Part shown: positions 26,369-38,100 of the stretch, piece by piece | How positions within the stretch are numbered: the first letter of the stretch is position 1 | Layout of the letters: every line of letters starts with the position of its first letter | Source: Lichenostomus cassidix | Lineage: Eukaryota; Chordata; Aves; Passeriformes; Meliphagidae | Direction: 5' to 3' | Assembly (NCBI GenBank): GCA_008360975.2 | Contig: CM039187.1 | Location: 19,187,495 to 19,251,494 of the forward strand | DNA length: 64,000 bases | The notes under the pieces: model-generated | The model's input: only the letters and a program-made list of their open reading frames with translations | Databases searched by the model: none | What the model was told of the DNA's origin: nothing | Program-made: the position numbers and the translations under genes

Positions 26369-28874
26369 AGGGACAGTGGATTTTGCCTGCCTGTGTTGGG
26401 CAGGAGAGGCTTCTGCAAAGGAAACGACTGCCTTTGACAGCACTGGATATGGATTGTTTTCTTTCCAGATAATTAACTGTTGGTGTCACGAGTTACACTG
26501 CTGATGTGAGACTTCCCTGACTGTTTTACCAGCTCAGATAAAAAAGATCCTTTCCCAGGGCTTTCTGTGTTCCTTAGTTGCACTGATGTGGCCCTGCCAA
26601 TCAAGATGACGTGAGCTGATCTCCTAAACACCAGGTAGCAGTCATTGCTCTGGGTACACTGCTTTGGCTGCCAGTTGCAAAGTGCCGTGATTATTACTGA
26701 GAACCATTTCTAGAAGGTTTGAGCAGCTTTCATGTTAGAGTCTTCCAGAATCCACTCTAGAAGGGCAACTTTATTTGTGTGTGGATAATAGTGATAGACT
26801 CTTCTGAACTCCCTCACAGACTCACTCTAATTGCACAATTAAGGATCCACATTTTAATTTGCTCTCTTTCTCCTTCAAGGCTGTAGCATGTCCTCTTCTA
26901 TGTCCATCCATGTATATAATAGAGGTTCTGTGTGCAGAAGAGGTTGAGCTCCCCAGTGTATACTGTCATGCTGGAAGAGGTTAACAAGTGTTTTCTATGT
27001 GGTCAGAAGACTGTGGGTGACAGTCTGGCTTTCCACAGGGATGACAACGATTTGTGATGCTGATCAGGGAAGCTGTTTACCACCCTTGCAAGAGTTCAAG
27101 CTTTTATTTTCCAACTTCTCATACCCTCAGAAAGGGATATTGCCAGGACCTTCTTTGCAGAAAGAAAAGAGCAGCTAGTACTCTCATCACATAAAAGCTG
27201 GGAGTTCTGAAACACAGAGGTGATCAGCTTTTCATTTTAAAATAACCATTAGACTGCTTTGTCTGAAAAAAATCAAAGAAAGTAGCAACCTAATACAGAA
27301 AAAGTAAAAGTAGTAAGTATGTAAATGAGCAGTTTAAAACTCAGGAGATGGATATAGTAACCTAAGTTTAATCTGATGACTCTTTGTCTACACTCCTATT
27401 CAAAAATCTACAGTGATGGAATCTCCCTGTTTCTTCATAACAAACTGCTCTAGGACTTCCCTGTTTTACTGCTAGAAATCTTGCCTGAAGCCTGAATCTT
27501 CCTTGGTTCGTTGAACACCAATTGTAAGAAACTCCAGTGTGTTTGATTAGCAGAGCTTTCCTCCAGCATCTTCATGTCAGAGTTTGATGCTGCCTTTTTG
27601 GCCTCTGTGAAGGTCTGGAGAGGATTTTAAATATTAAATGGGAGGCAGGGGTAACAGTCAGGAACAATTTGCAACAGCCTGCATTGCTGCTGAGGAGATG
27701 CCTGAATCATGTTGTGCCTTTTTATGCTGAGTTATCATTCATTGCTGTGTGCTGGAAAAGAAATGACAAATTTATGGATGGCAAATGATTATCTGTCTGA
27801 ATGAAGGGAGGGTTTGGAGCCCATGCTGTATTGGGAAATGCTGCTTGAAGATCCTGCTGTGGGAGCTTGGAAGTACTCAGTTGAAGGAGCAGTTATGGCA
27901 CAGAGAGATTGTGGTGTACATGTTCACCCCAAGAACTTCCCACTGAACTTGTACCCTTGTCAGCTCTCCTCTGCTCACCAGGATGGCATCTGTACCCTCT
28001 CTGTCTAATGCTACATCTGCTGAGCAGCATGAGAACAGATGATCAACCAGTGAGTACTGCTCCAGCCTCAGACTGTAACATCTTGTCAGACCAGAGGTTG
28101 TGTTAGGCAGCACTGAATTCATGTGGAAGCACCTGGCTGGCCCTTGTTAGAGGATTCTTAAGACGATTCAGCAGCCAGTGAGGTGGCTGGGCTTTGGGCA
28201 TCTGCCCTTTCCCTGTCACTGTGCAAACAGCAGAGTCATCGTGCCTGTGTGAACTACCTCCATCACGAGACAGCAACCCCAGAAGTATTTGTGCTTTCCA
28301 GTGTGTGTTACACTGTGCTCTGCTCTTAGAGATGTCCAAGATGCCATATAGGCTCAGACAGCCAAGACCCACTAGATCACGTACCAAGGTGTAGATTTTG
28401 ATGGAACTGAGCATCTTGCATGTGATCCATCTCCCTGATTTCCCAGGCCTTGCTGTATATGGATCATCCCAAAGCCAGAATTTCCACTAAAACAGCCTGG
28501 CTGCCCCTGAAAACTACTGTGAAAAGCAGGTGACAGGGATAAATGCACATCTTGATGTTTAGTCCCATCTTTCTTCATTTTTCCCATTCTTTAGTTTGGA
28601 GTGATTTTTTTCCCCACCATTCACCATCCGTGGTCTAACAACTCCACTCGCGCGGATTTTAAGGCTGCGATGTGACACGTTGTTTCTCCCAGCGGCGGAT
28701 CAGCTAATTCTCTTTGGCTGCCCCTGAAGTGCCGACTGAGGGAAAACAATACCAGTAACAGTAGCAGTAACTAACGGTACCATTAACAGATTTGGATGTT
28801 TCATGTATTTCGTCCCTGCACTCGAGGCTCTCGCTCCAAGCGCGGACAGGCAGCGGCTGCGCTCGGGTCCCCCG

Positions 28875-29036
28875 CGGGCCGGGCGGGGCGGGGCGGGGCG
28901 GGGCCGAGGCGCGGGCGCAGCCGTGATTGGCTGGCGGCGCCGTGAGTGGCAGCGGCGTTGCCCCCCGGGGCCGCCGCCGCCGCGCAGTGCCCGCACCCCG
29001 GGCAGCCGCGCCGCCCGCTCCGCCCGCGCCGCCGCC
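28875..29036 (+). promoter_or_regulatory. TLL2: TLL2 core promoter and 5' UTR
   Basis: Tandem GC boxes (GGGCGG, 28881-28904) lie about 20 bases before an inverted CCAAT box (ATTGG, 28925-28929), roughly 110 bases before the ATG. No TATA box is seen, as is usual for CpG-island promoters. The exact transcription start cannot be fixed from sequence. Confidence 0.7.
28881..28904 (+). repeat. GGGCG tandem repeat (4.8 copies)
   Basis: Four perfect GGGCG units are followed by GGGC. Each junction makes a GC box for Sp1-type factors. The G-runs could also fold as a G-quadruplex on the + strand. Confidence 0.9.
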
Positions 29037-29187
29037 ATGGGCCGCGGGGCCGCCCCGCTCCGCCGCCTGCTGCTCTCCCTGCTCCTGCTGCCTGCCGCGG
29101 GGACGGGCGCACCCGGAGCCTCCTTAACGCTGGGGGAACCGGAGACGGCGGAGGAGCCGATGGAGTACCGCGACCCTTGCAAAGCCG
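29037..29187 (+). CDS. TLL2: TLL2 exon 1: signal peptide and prodomain start
   Basis: The ATG sits in GCCGCCATGG, an ideal Kozak context. The exon encodes [10 protein letters not shown] and a leucine-rich core ending PAAGTG, which reads as a signal peptide of about 24 residues. An acidic stretch ([17 protein letters not shown]) follows. The donor is GTAGGG. The frame stays open upstream to 28803, but the sequence there is CpG-island 5' UTR and the signal peptide fixes this start. Confidence 0.94.
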
Positions 29188-32100
29188 GTAGGGAAGCGAG
29201 CTGGCTGCAACTCTGGGAGAAGTTTGGAAGCGCGGCGGCGGTGGACAGGTGTCCCCGCGAAGCGCTCTTCGGTACCCCGGGTCCGCCCGGCCGAGCCGTG
29301 GCCAGGCTCACCTGGCGGCGGTGGCGGCGAGAGCCCCCCGGCCCGGCCGGAGCCGCCTCGGCATCGCGCTGCCCTCACAGCCCCGCGGGCTCCCGGCGAG
29401 CTGCCCCGCTGCCCCCAGCCCGCCGGGCCGGGAGGGCTCTGCTTGCCCTCAGCCCGCTGCCCGCCTTGCCTGGGGGCTGTAGCCCCGCGTGGGAGGTTGT
29501 GCCTGGCTGTTTTTTTGGTAAATCGCCTCACGCTCCCACACGGCTCCCCCACCTGTCCCGCTCCCTCCCGCGCCAGATCCTCTCTACAAAGCCAGGGAAA
29601 TGCCCGGCCGTGCTTCGCATTTTGGGTTGAGGGTTCTCCCCCTGCCCGCCCCCAACCGTATTGGCTTTTCCTGTGCATTTTCACAGCCCTTTGGCAGGTG
29701 TTCAAACTTGCCCCGAGCTCCGTCCGGCCCCGAGTTGCGGTGCGTGCCCCGGAGCGGCGGCGCTCGGCGGGGCTGCCCGGGGCGCCCGGCGCTAGGGAGG
29801 CCGGCGATACCCGCCTGGCACCCGGCCCGGCCTCCGGGGGCATCCAGGTACTCCTGTGGGCAAATCACCGCATCCTTTCCAGGAAGCCACCAGCTGCTCC
29901 CTCCATCCCTTTCTTGGGGTTTTTCGTTCCCTTGTCAGGCTGCACGCTGCTGGTTCTGAGCTCGTTGCTTTTTATTTGTTTGATTTCTAAAAGAGCTGCC
30001 GCCATCCCTAATGTTGAATTCCCTTCACTTAAAGAGAATATGGACCCAGATTTTCTCTTTGGAAAACTAGGAGGTATTCTTGCTGTGAGTGTAACTCGTT
30101 TTGGTTCCAGCTTGTACTCTTGTGAATTACTTCTCTGCTGAGAAATTGGCAGCTGATAGCTTGTCAGTCGTGTTACATTTACAGATAACTTTGTGTGAAG
30201 TCCTGTTTTCTTAATACTGTAGGAGTTGAAAAAAGAAAGGACTTTGTTTGTGTGTGGTGTTCTTGGTCTCTTGAGTTGGGGCTTTACTCCCTGAATGTGC
30301 TCCTAGCTGTTCCTCAGTGTTCCTTGGTGATAGCTTCCCTTGTTATCAGCTCTCTCCTGCCTGCTTTTGTGGTACTTGCAGCCGTATCTGCTCACATAGA
30401 TGAGCTCTGTCAAGGTAATGTCTATCAGAGCTTCTCTGCCTGGTGCAGCAAGTTTTGCTGGCCTTGTATGTAGGCTGAGTGCGGTGGGTTTGCTTCCAAA
30501 ATTCAGCTCAATCCTCTCCAGAGTGTGTTTTTTGCACAAAACATTCCCTTGATCAGCAAATCATCTGTCATTTGATATATGGTTTGGTGTGTGGGGAGGT
30601 TAATTCTTTTTAATGAATATGGGATCCAGCCCAAACATGCTTTAATGTATTTGTGTCTGCTTCTAAATGGTAATGAATTGACCTCTCTTTCCAGTAAACT
30701 GGTTGTTAGTGACACAGCTATGGTTTAGACTTGGAGAGATACAGGTACAGTGCTTTGGCCTTCCCATCTGAAAATGTGTTATCCTTGCTTTCTCCTCAAG
30801 ATTATACCATCATCTCTGCTGTCTCACTTGCCCTTGTGACTGTTGGGTGTTGCTGTCAAATCAAGTACATGGAGGATGAGCAATGCTCCTTTGAGGACCA
30901 CACAGAGAACATTTACTTTATTTGACTTCTCTGCATCTAGCAGGGAACCTGTGGCAGAAAATGGGGAAAAAATTTATTTTCCCAGCCTTCCATTTACCTG
31001 CCTTCACTGCAGGATGTTTTGTTTTTTTCTCCTGCAGTCCCCTCATTTCCCAGGTTCTCTCCCTCTCTCTTCTGCATGCACATGGAAAAGACCCTAGACT
31101 GTCAATGACAGTCTCCCTTCATTTATGTCAGCACCTCCCCTTGTGGTGGACAGAAAAACTTTGTGTGTGTTATTCCTGCTAATTCAATTCAGGCAGGATC
31201 AATCACAGAAACTGTCTTTATTTTCTGGCTTTCAGTGTTTGCCTCTGATGCTTTTCCAATGTCTCCTTTCCAATAGAAGGGGAGGAGTGAACAAGACCTA
31301 TGGAGGTCCCACAGGTGCTTCCTTCTCCTCCCAGAAGCAGGCTGGTGTTTCTGGTGGTGCTGGCACACCGCTGTCTGTGGTGGGGGCTGCCAGGCAGCAT
31401 AGCCCAGCATTGCTCTGCCTTCCTGACCTGAGGCTCCAGTACTGCTGTTGAGTCTGCTTTTCTCACCCAGTCTGTGCATGTGTGGAGGACTCCACAGCCT
31501 TCTGCTTTGCTGCAGCCTCCTGCACTGGTGAGCACCATTACTGGCCTTCTCAAGTTTCAGTCTTGTTTTCTGTAGAAGAAAGAGAGTCTGGTTCTTTCAG
31601 TGTGTCCTGACTGGTTGTATTTCCAGGCTCTCTGATCCAGTTTCTCTTCATGTGGCTGTGCCCACCTAAAGTGCAGAGCACTTAAGGAACAGGGAACTCT
31701 GTACATGCTGTGTACCTATCTCAGTGCACTGAATAGTTCTGATTTTTAAAGTTAGCCCCAAAATAAACCAAACAAAGCTTGTACTGGATGGACCAGTGTT
31801 AGACCCTGCCTTGCTTTCGCAGCCTTCTTCCTCTTCCTGTCCTAGACCATCAGCTCCTAGTCGAGCTAGGCAGCTGTTCACTGCTGCAAACACCATCTCA
31901 AAGGATTAGTTGAGCTAAGATTAATAAGTGATCTATTTCTGTTAGTGGAACAAGGTGAAGACACTGTTAATAGAGTTGTGTCTCCAAGAGGGCCTGTCTG
32001 GGCTGTTGTCTAATGCCTGTATGGGAAGTCTATCACACTCTGCTCCTGATGAACTGTAGCAGTGACAAGTCTTCTTAACTTCTTTAGGCCTGGGCTTCTC

Positions 32101-35100
32101 CACTCGTGGGACAGTGTCGCGATCTGTCAAGAAGCATGACTCGAGAGGGCAATGGCTGCAGACCTGCTGTGAAATGCTCAGGTGTCTGGTATGTTTTGCA
32201 AGGGGAAACAGGTGGTCTGTGGAAAAAGAGCTGGCACTGTGAGACTTGTGGTGATGCTTCCATCGCTGCTGTAGGCACAAGCTCCTGTGCACAGTCCTGC
32301 AGCTGCAGATTGTATGCAGGCTCTTAGCCCATCGTGAAGACAAGCTGCTGCTCCTCTTACATGATTTCCAAAGCTGTTAAAAATATGGTGATTTCTTTTC
32401 ATTAACTTTTCATTCTTTTTTTTAATTTCCTGTGGGCTAATGGCTGTGACCCAGAGGCTGTGATGGATTTAAATCTGGCAGGTTACGATGTGAAAGCTTG
32501 GCAGTTCCTCACGCCTGCAGCTCATGCCCTGAGGTTGAGTGCAGGCTGTTGATGGTTGTTCTGCTAGACTGGGAGTGGAAAGCCTGGCACATGCTCCTCC
32601 CTGTTGCATTAGTGGAGGATGTAATAATCTCCTGCAGCAAAGCAGGAGGGACAGCACAGGACAATAACCTCCTAAATCACTGCAACCACTGAGCTACTGG
32701 TATCAACACAAGCCCAGTTACCAGAGCTCAGCTGATGGGCCATGACTCCACTGCTGCTCAAGCTCTTAACTCCACCCATCCAGGATTTTCTTCTCCTAAT
32801 GTGGCTGCTTTCCTGCCTTTTTGTAAGGCAGAAACAAACAAGGAGATTCCTGAATGGCTGATCAAGGGGCAGCTGAGGCAGGGCTGCACTGTCAGGTTGA
32901 GTTGTCAGGGAAGGTGGCAGTGCTGACTCTGTGAGGTGGATTTTGCTGAGTGTTGCAGCAGGTCACTGGAGCTTTTCCAAGGGAGCAGTACAAAGGTTTC
33001 TGCCCAGATCTGCTCTGTAATAGATGGACAAATGTCATAAGCCTGATGTGCTTTAGATGGATCTGCTGCTCAGGGGATCCAGCTAAGGACACCCAGGCCA
33101 GTGTGCAGGTCTGAGTGAGGCTGTGTAACAGGCAGGCAGCAGGAGGAACCATGGGTGCCTTCTAAACAAAACAAGCATGTCCTTCTGAGACTCCTCAGAC
33201 AAATTAGAACCAAAGGAATTAAATAAACTGTAATTTGTTCTGGTAGTTATTTTGGTGCAAGCTTTTACAAACTTTAATTTGAAGTGAAGAGCAGAATCTC
33301 TGAGGTTCAAAGTGACCTCAAGGGGAGGTGGGAGGTGTAAATAGGAGGGAGAGTTGGGCACTGAGTAACTTGTCCTCTGGATGTGTGCAGGCTCAGTGAT
33401 CCCTTCCTTCCAGCTCAAACCTGCCATGAGGCTCTTTTCCACCTGCCAGGTGAGGAGAAAAAGCTGCAGTTTGGTCTCACCATCTTGGTTCCTGGGCTCT
33501 TTGGTTTCTAGCATGGTACTTCCTGTGTTTTGTGAGCTGGAGGGGCAGTGCAATAGCTCATCGTCCAGGGAGGGGTCCATTGAGGATGTTCTGTGTTGGA
33601 GTCCTGTTTCTCACTGCTCTGGGCAGTTCATCCTGGTGTGACATGTCCTTACTACAGGCCGACCAAGTCCTGATGTAGGCCAACTTACGTCTTGACTCCC
33701 AGGCCAAATGCAGTGTTTCTCTGTGCAGGTGTTTGCATTAGGAAATTGGCAGAGCTGTCTGCCCAGCCATGTGCTCCCGAGGCACAGGCCAAAGGGAACT
33801 TGGGCTCCTGGTGCCTCTGTGTGTCTCAAGAGTCCTTCAGGAGGTTTTGTGTTGCTGACGAGAGCTGGACCAAGGAGGAGGAGCCTATAGGCTTGCAACA
33901 AATGAGCCTTGCAAGCAAGCTCAGCTTCTTTCTGTGAGATTTTGATCTCTCCATGGATTTTGCTTTGGTCTGTTGCTTGCAGTGCTCTGAGTGGGCAGAG
34001 TCCAGCCTGGAGAGGCTGCAAAACAGAGCAGGGCTCTGGCAGGGAGATAGTGCCTAGAAAGTGAATTAGTCCTTGTGGATTTTGTGGAGCTCTCAGGATG
34101 TGAACTCAAAAGGCGAAGAACTGAGGCAAGAAGTGTGAGTTGACATCAACTGAGTAGCAATCCCATATCTCATTTTCCTTTCCTAGAAAAGTTATTAGAG
34201 AAGCAGTTTGACAATGATAGCTCATCTTTTTGTGCAAGCCACTGCTCCTTCAAGTGTGGGTGCTGCTTGTCCATCACAGGATATTGCTGTGTGTCCTTGT
34301 TCCTGCTCCACCTGCTGATTTGATCCACCAGCTGCTAAATGCCCCATGCATTTAGAGTTCTCACACCAAGTGCTGTCCCAAGAGCTATAAATTGTGCTTC
34401 ATTGTTGTTCTGTTCCTCACAGCTCTTCCTCTGTATAGGCACAGTGCCTTTTGTTCTAGAGACAGCACATTTCATTCTGGCTGTGGCGCAAACATCTGAA
34501 GTCAGGTGCAGATATTTCTGTGGGCAGCTGAGGAATTTGCTAGTAGGAACAGAAAGCCTTGAGGGGGTAATCAAATGAGAAAGGGGACAGAGTGACTGCA
34601 AAGTCTGGGTCATTCTAATGTTGCTTGGGTTTTGAGTGGGATGCAGATACTGTTTTCCCTATTGGATTCATGGATCGTTCATGTTAGCAGGGCAACTAGA
34701 AAGCTCTTTGCAGGCTGTGCTATGGATCCAGCCTGCTCACTTCCTGACAAGGGCTTTTCTGCAGTCTCACAAGTGGTCCTGTTTAGTTTGGCAATGCTGG
34801 GAGCACTGGCAGAGTGTGTGCCAACCCGCTCTTTGCTTGGGAATCACTGAATCTTGTGAATAAACCTCATTTGCATCTTACAGATTTTCTATAAAGTTTG
34901 AAGCCTCTGGGCTTGTATGGAAAGTGGCAGTGCAGCTGTGGTGGAGATACCAGTCCTCTGGTGTGGGGTTTGAGCTGTAGAGGGTGGGAGCCATAGGCTT
35001 ACCCAAGGGCAGTCACTGTGGTGGTGGCAGTGCTGGGAGCTGAGTCCTGGTCTCCTGACATTAGAAGGTATATGGCCTTCCAGAAAAGAAAGCTTTCTTT

Positions 35101-38100
35101 CTTTGCCACCAATGCTTATAGGAGTGCTTTGAGGGAAGAGTCTGGGATATGACTCAGTCTGTGGATTCCTCAATGCTGAACTGATGGAAACTTTTATAGA
35201 GGAACGAGAGAGCTCTCACTGGCAATCCTTCCCCTTGCATTTTTTCCCTGGTATATTGCAGGAAGGGTTAAGTACTCAAGGAGGAAATTGACTCTTTTTG
35301 GGTGGTCTGGGAAAGAATGAGAGACCAGACTCTTCAGTCTTTAATTTACCTGCTTTGGGGAGGTGACAGCAGTTACAGAACGGAAAACAGGTGGGTGAAT
35401 GCTACTGGAGTCACTTGTCAGTGATGCAGCTGTTTGCCACTGGGGAGGTGTTTTGCAGTGAGATAGAGCTGCAGCAGAAGCTTCCTCCTCAAAGGGAAGG
35501 TTTAAGGTAACTTTTATTATAATCCTAGCTGAGCACAAGCTAATGGGTCTGGTAAAGGAATAATAACCACCAACCCTTTTATTGCACCTGAGATTCCCAA
35601 GCAGGGAAGTCAGTGGCCTGGGGAATTGGAGAGCAAAACCTAGTGATCACCGTGACTTGAGATCTGGGTCTGAAGTCCTTCCAGTGTGTACCTGTCTTCT
35701 TGGGATCTGACTAAATCATGCTTGATCTTTGACACTTCTTGGGGTGTGTTGGATCTGCTTGTCCTGAGTGAGATGTAACCCTCTGTGCTATACCTACACC
35801 TTGGAATTTAGCAGTGGACAGGAGAGAGGATGGGCAAATTTAGGACAGAGGATTTTTTTCTTCCCCCTTAAAAAAGCCTGGTAGGGTGTGGAAGAGGTGC
35901 TTGCAGTTGTCATGGATACTTCTCCAGAGCTTTTATTGAACTTTGTAGTCTGGGTGCGGTGCACAGGTGTCTGTCCTTGACCATAGCCTGCACAGGTGGG
36001 ATCAAGGACTATTGCTTGTTCTTCAGCTGTTCTGTGGCATAAGATTAGCAAGTCACAGAGTCCCAGACAAAGGCATTTAGAAACTGTGCTGTAAGTCTTC
36101 CAGGATTTAAAAGTCCACAAAGCTGAGAATTTTGGTTGGAGGCACTTTCCATTTGTGTAATTACATTATACCTTTGTAGTTGTGCTTGGAGATTTTATTC
36201 TCTCCCTGCTCTGACCTGTGTAGTGTGCCTACCCTTGCTGATGGTTAACACAAAGTTGCTGCATTTACTGGTAACCCACCTCTTCCTTGCTGCTAAAACT
36301 GCCAGTGGGTGTCTCCCAGGTGAGTGGTCTCTGGCCCAGTCTGGGGAGGAGTTGTGTGGCTGTAGATACCCTCTGCAACATGCACAGGCGCACACATTAG
36401 TCCTTAGGAAATGGATGGTGCCATGAGCCTGATACCCTGATACACTCATACATTCTACACTACTTTCCCTGATACTTTAATTGCCTTTTTTTTTTTTTTT
36501 TCCCATGGCCTTTGCTGCAGAGACCTTTGTGCTCTCTGCCTGCTTCCATCTGTTTCCTACAGATTCATTTCAGGTGTTCCCCAGCTTCCCTTTTGCTGAA
36601 ACACTCTCCAAACTATGCCTGGAGGATTGCTCAGATCCTTCTCTGCTTCTTCCCACCACCTGCAGGTGTTCTGCAATGCCTTCTCCCCCAGGCTATGCCT
36701 GGGGTACCCCATCTCCTCTCCCATCTTGGCAGTAACTCCCAGAAGTCAGTAGGTTATTCTATCCTTGCTCACCCAAGAGCAGCCCTGTTGTGAATCCACC
36801 TGTTGTGCTGCACTTGATGATCCAGTTCTGTGCAATAGGCTGCTTGCTGTAGTAAATGGGATGCTGTGCCCAACTCCCCTTCCCTTCAAGAAACAGGAGG
36901 GGAATGCAGGGCTGACTTCTGTGACTCAGAGTGCAGAGCTGTCTGTGCTGAGGAGGTGATGATGGGATTGAGGGGACAGTGACCTGACAGGGCACACTGT
37001 ATGCTGATTTGGATATGGGCAGGCTTGGAAGAAAAGAGGTACCTTTGACACTGAATGACTTTGTTATCCTGGATCACAAGTATTGCAGGTATTAAGCTGC
37101 AACAAAACCACTTTCAATTAGTGCTGAAATGTGATTTCAGTAGTCAAAAGAGAGAGATGACTAAGCAGAAACTGGCTGTTGTTTTGATTCAGCTACTAGG
37201 TCTTCTGGGTTTGTTTGGTTTTTGGTTTTTTTCTTCCTTTGTTGCAGCTGAGCTTCCAGAAATGCTGATCTCCAAGCTGATCCCCAAATGTTCAGACTCA
37301 TTCTAGCACTTCCTGAACAGGAAGGTTTTCTGTCAATAGAAACTGCTTAAATGTGCAAGGAAGTCCTTGATTAAAGAACTCTCAATGATTGATTACTCTT
37401 TCTTGGCCAGTTTGTGTCAGCCCAGCTTGCAATGGAGAGAGAAATCTCTGTGTGTTGAGAAGGAAGCCCACAGGAAACCCCAGCAACTGGTAAATCCTGG
37501 TTTCTCAAGCCTCTGCTTTGAGTGGTACAAATTGTCAGAGACCCACAGCTGCTGCTGGTCCATGAATGAGCTCAACTTTAGACCCGAATGGAAATTCACA
37601 TCCTAAGTAATTTTTTGTTCATGTAAATGTCAGCACTCAAGTAAAAAGCATCTATTTAACTTCTCCATCCACAAACCCCAAAGCTGTTCACATAGCAAAC
37701 CATACAACAGCGTTATGAGACAGAAGTTTAAGTCTGCTGAGTGCTTTATCTCCTCCTGTTGAGAGCTGCTGTTGGAGTACAGTTGAGTCCCTCTGCCTCC
37801 CTATTAGAAGAGGCTGGTTGATACAGTCAGTACTGGATGCTGAGAAGTACCTCTGTCCACTTTTCTTGTCATAGCTGTGGGTGCTGCCAGTCTCACGCTG
37901 CTCATCGGTGTGACCGAACCTAGCATTGTCTGCAAACAGCATTGCCTAAGCATCAGCGCTTTCATTTGCTCAGAACTCTGGCAAAATTGACTGGTTTGTT
38001 TGGCATTTTACATGCTGAATTTTGGGTGGGCCTTGCTGGGGGTTCCTCATTTCAAAGAGCAGACTTGGAAAGAGAGGGATGTAATTACAAAGTGTGGCCT

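Larger units (their letters stand above)
19877..28819. other. Intergenic region between TM9SF3 and TLL2
   Basis: About 9 kb lie between the probable end of TM9SF3 and the TLL2 promoter. No conserved gene is recognised. The first part may include extended 3' UTR forms. A stop-poor block lies at about 25.9-26.5 kb. GC content seems to rise through this region towards the CpG island. Confidence 0.7.
28820..29860. promoter_or_regulatory. TLL2: CpG island over TLL2 promoter and exon 1
   Basis: CpG-dense, very GC-rich sequence rises abruptly from flanking DNA, peaks around the TLL2 start codon and fades by about 29.9 kb. Long open frames on both strands here (for example 28803-29630, 29224-30141 and 29843-29124) reflect the lack of AT-rich stop codons rather than genes. 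Confidence 0.9.

Noticed and set aside
28700..30141. Long overlapping open frames on both strands (up to 305 codons)
   Set aside because: They lie in the CpG island, where stop codons are rare. Only the frame with the TLL2 signal peptide and the DPCKA motif, spliced at 29187, makes a known protein.
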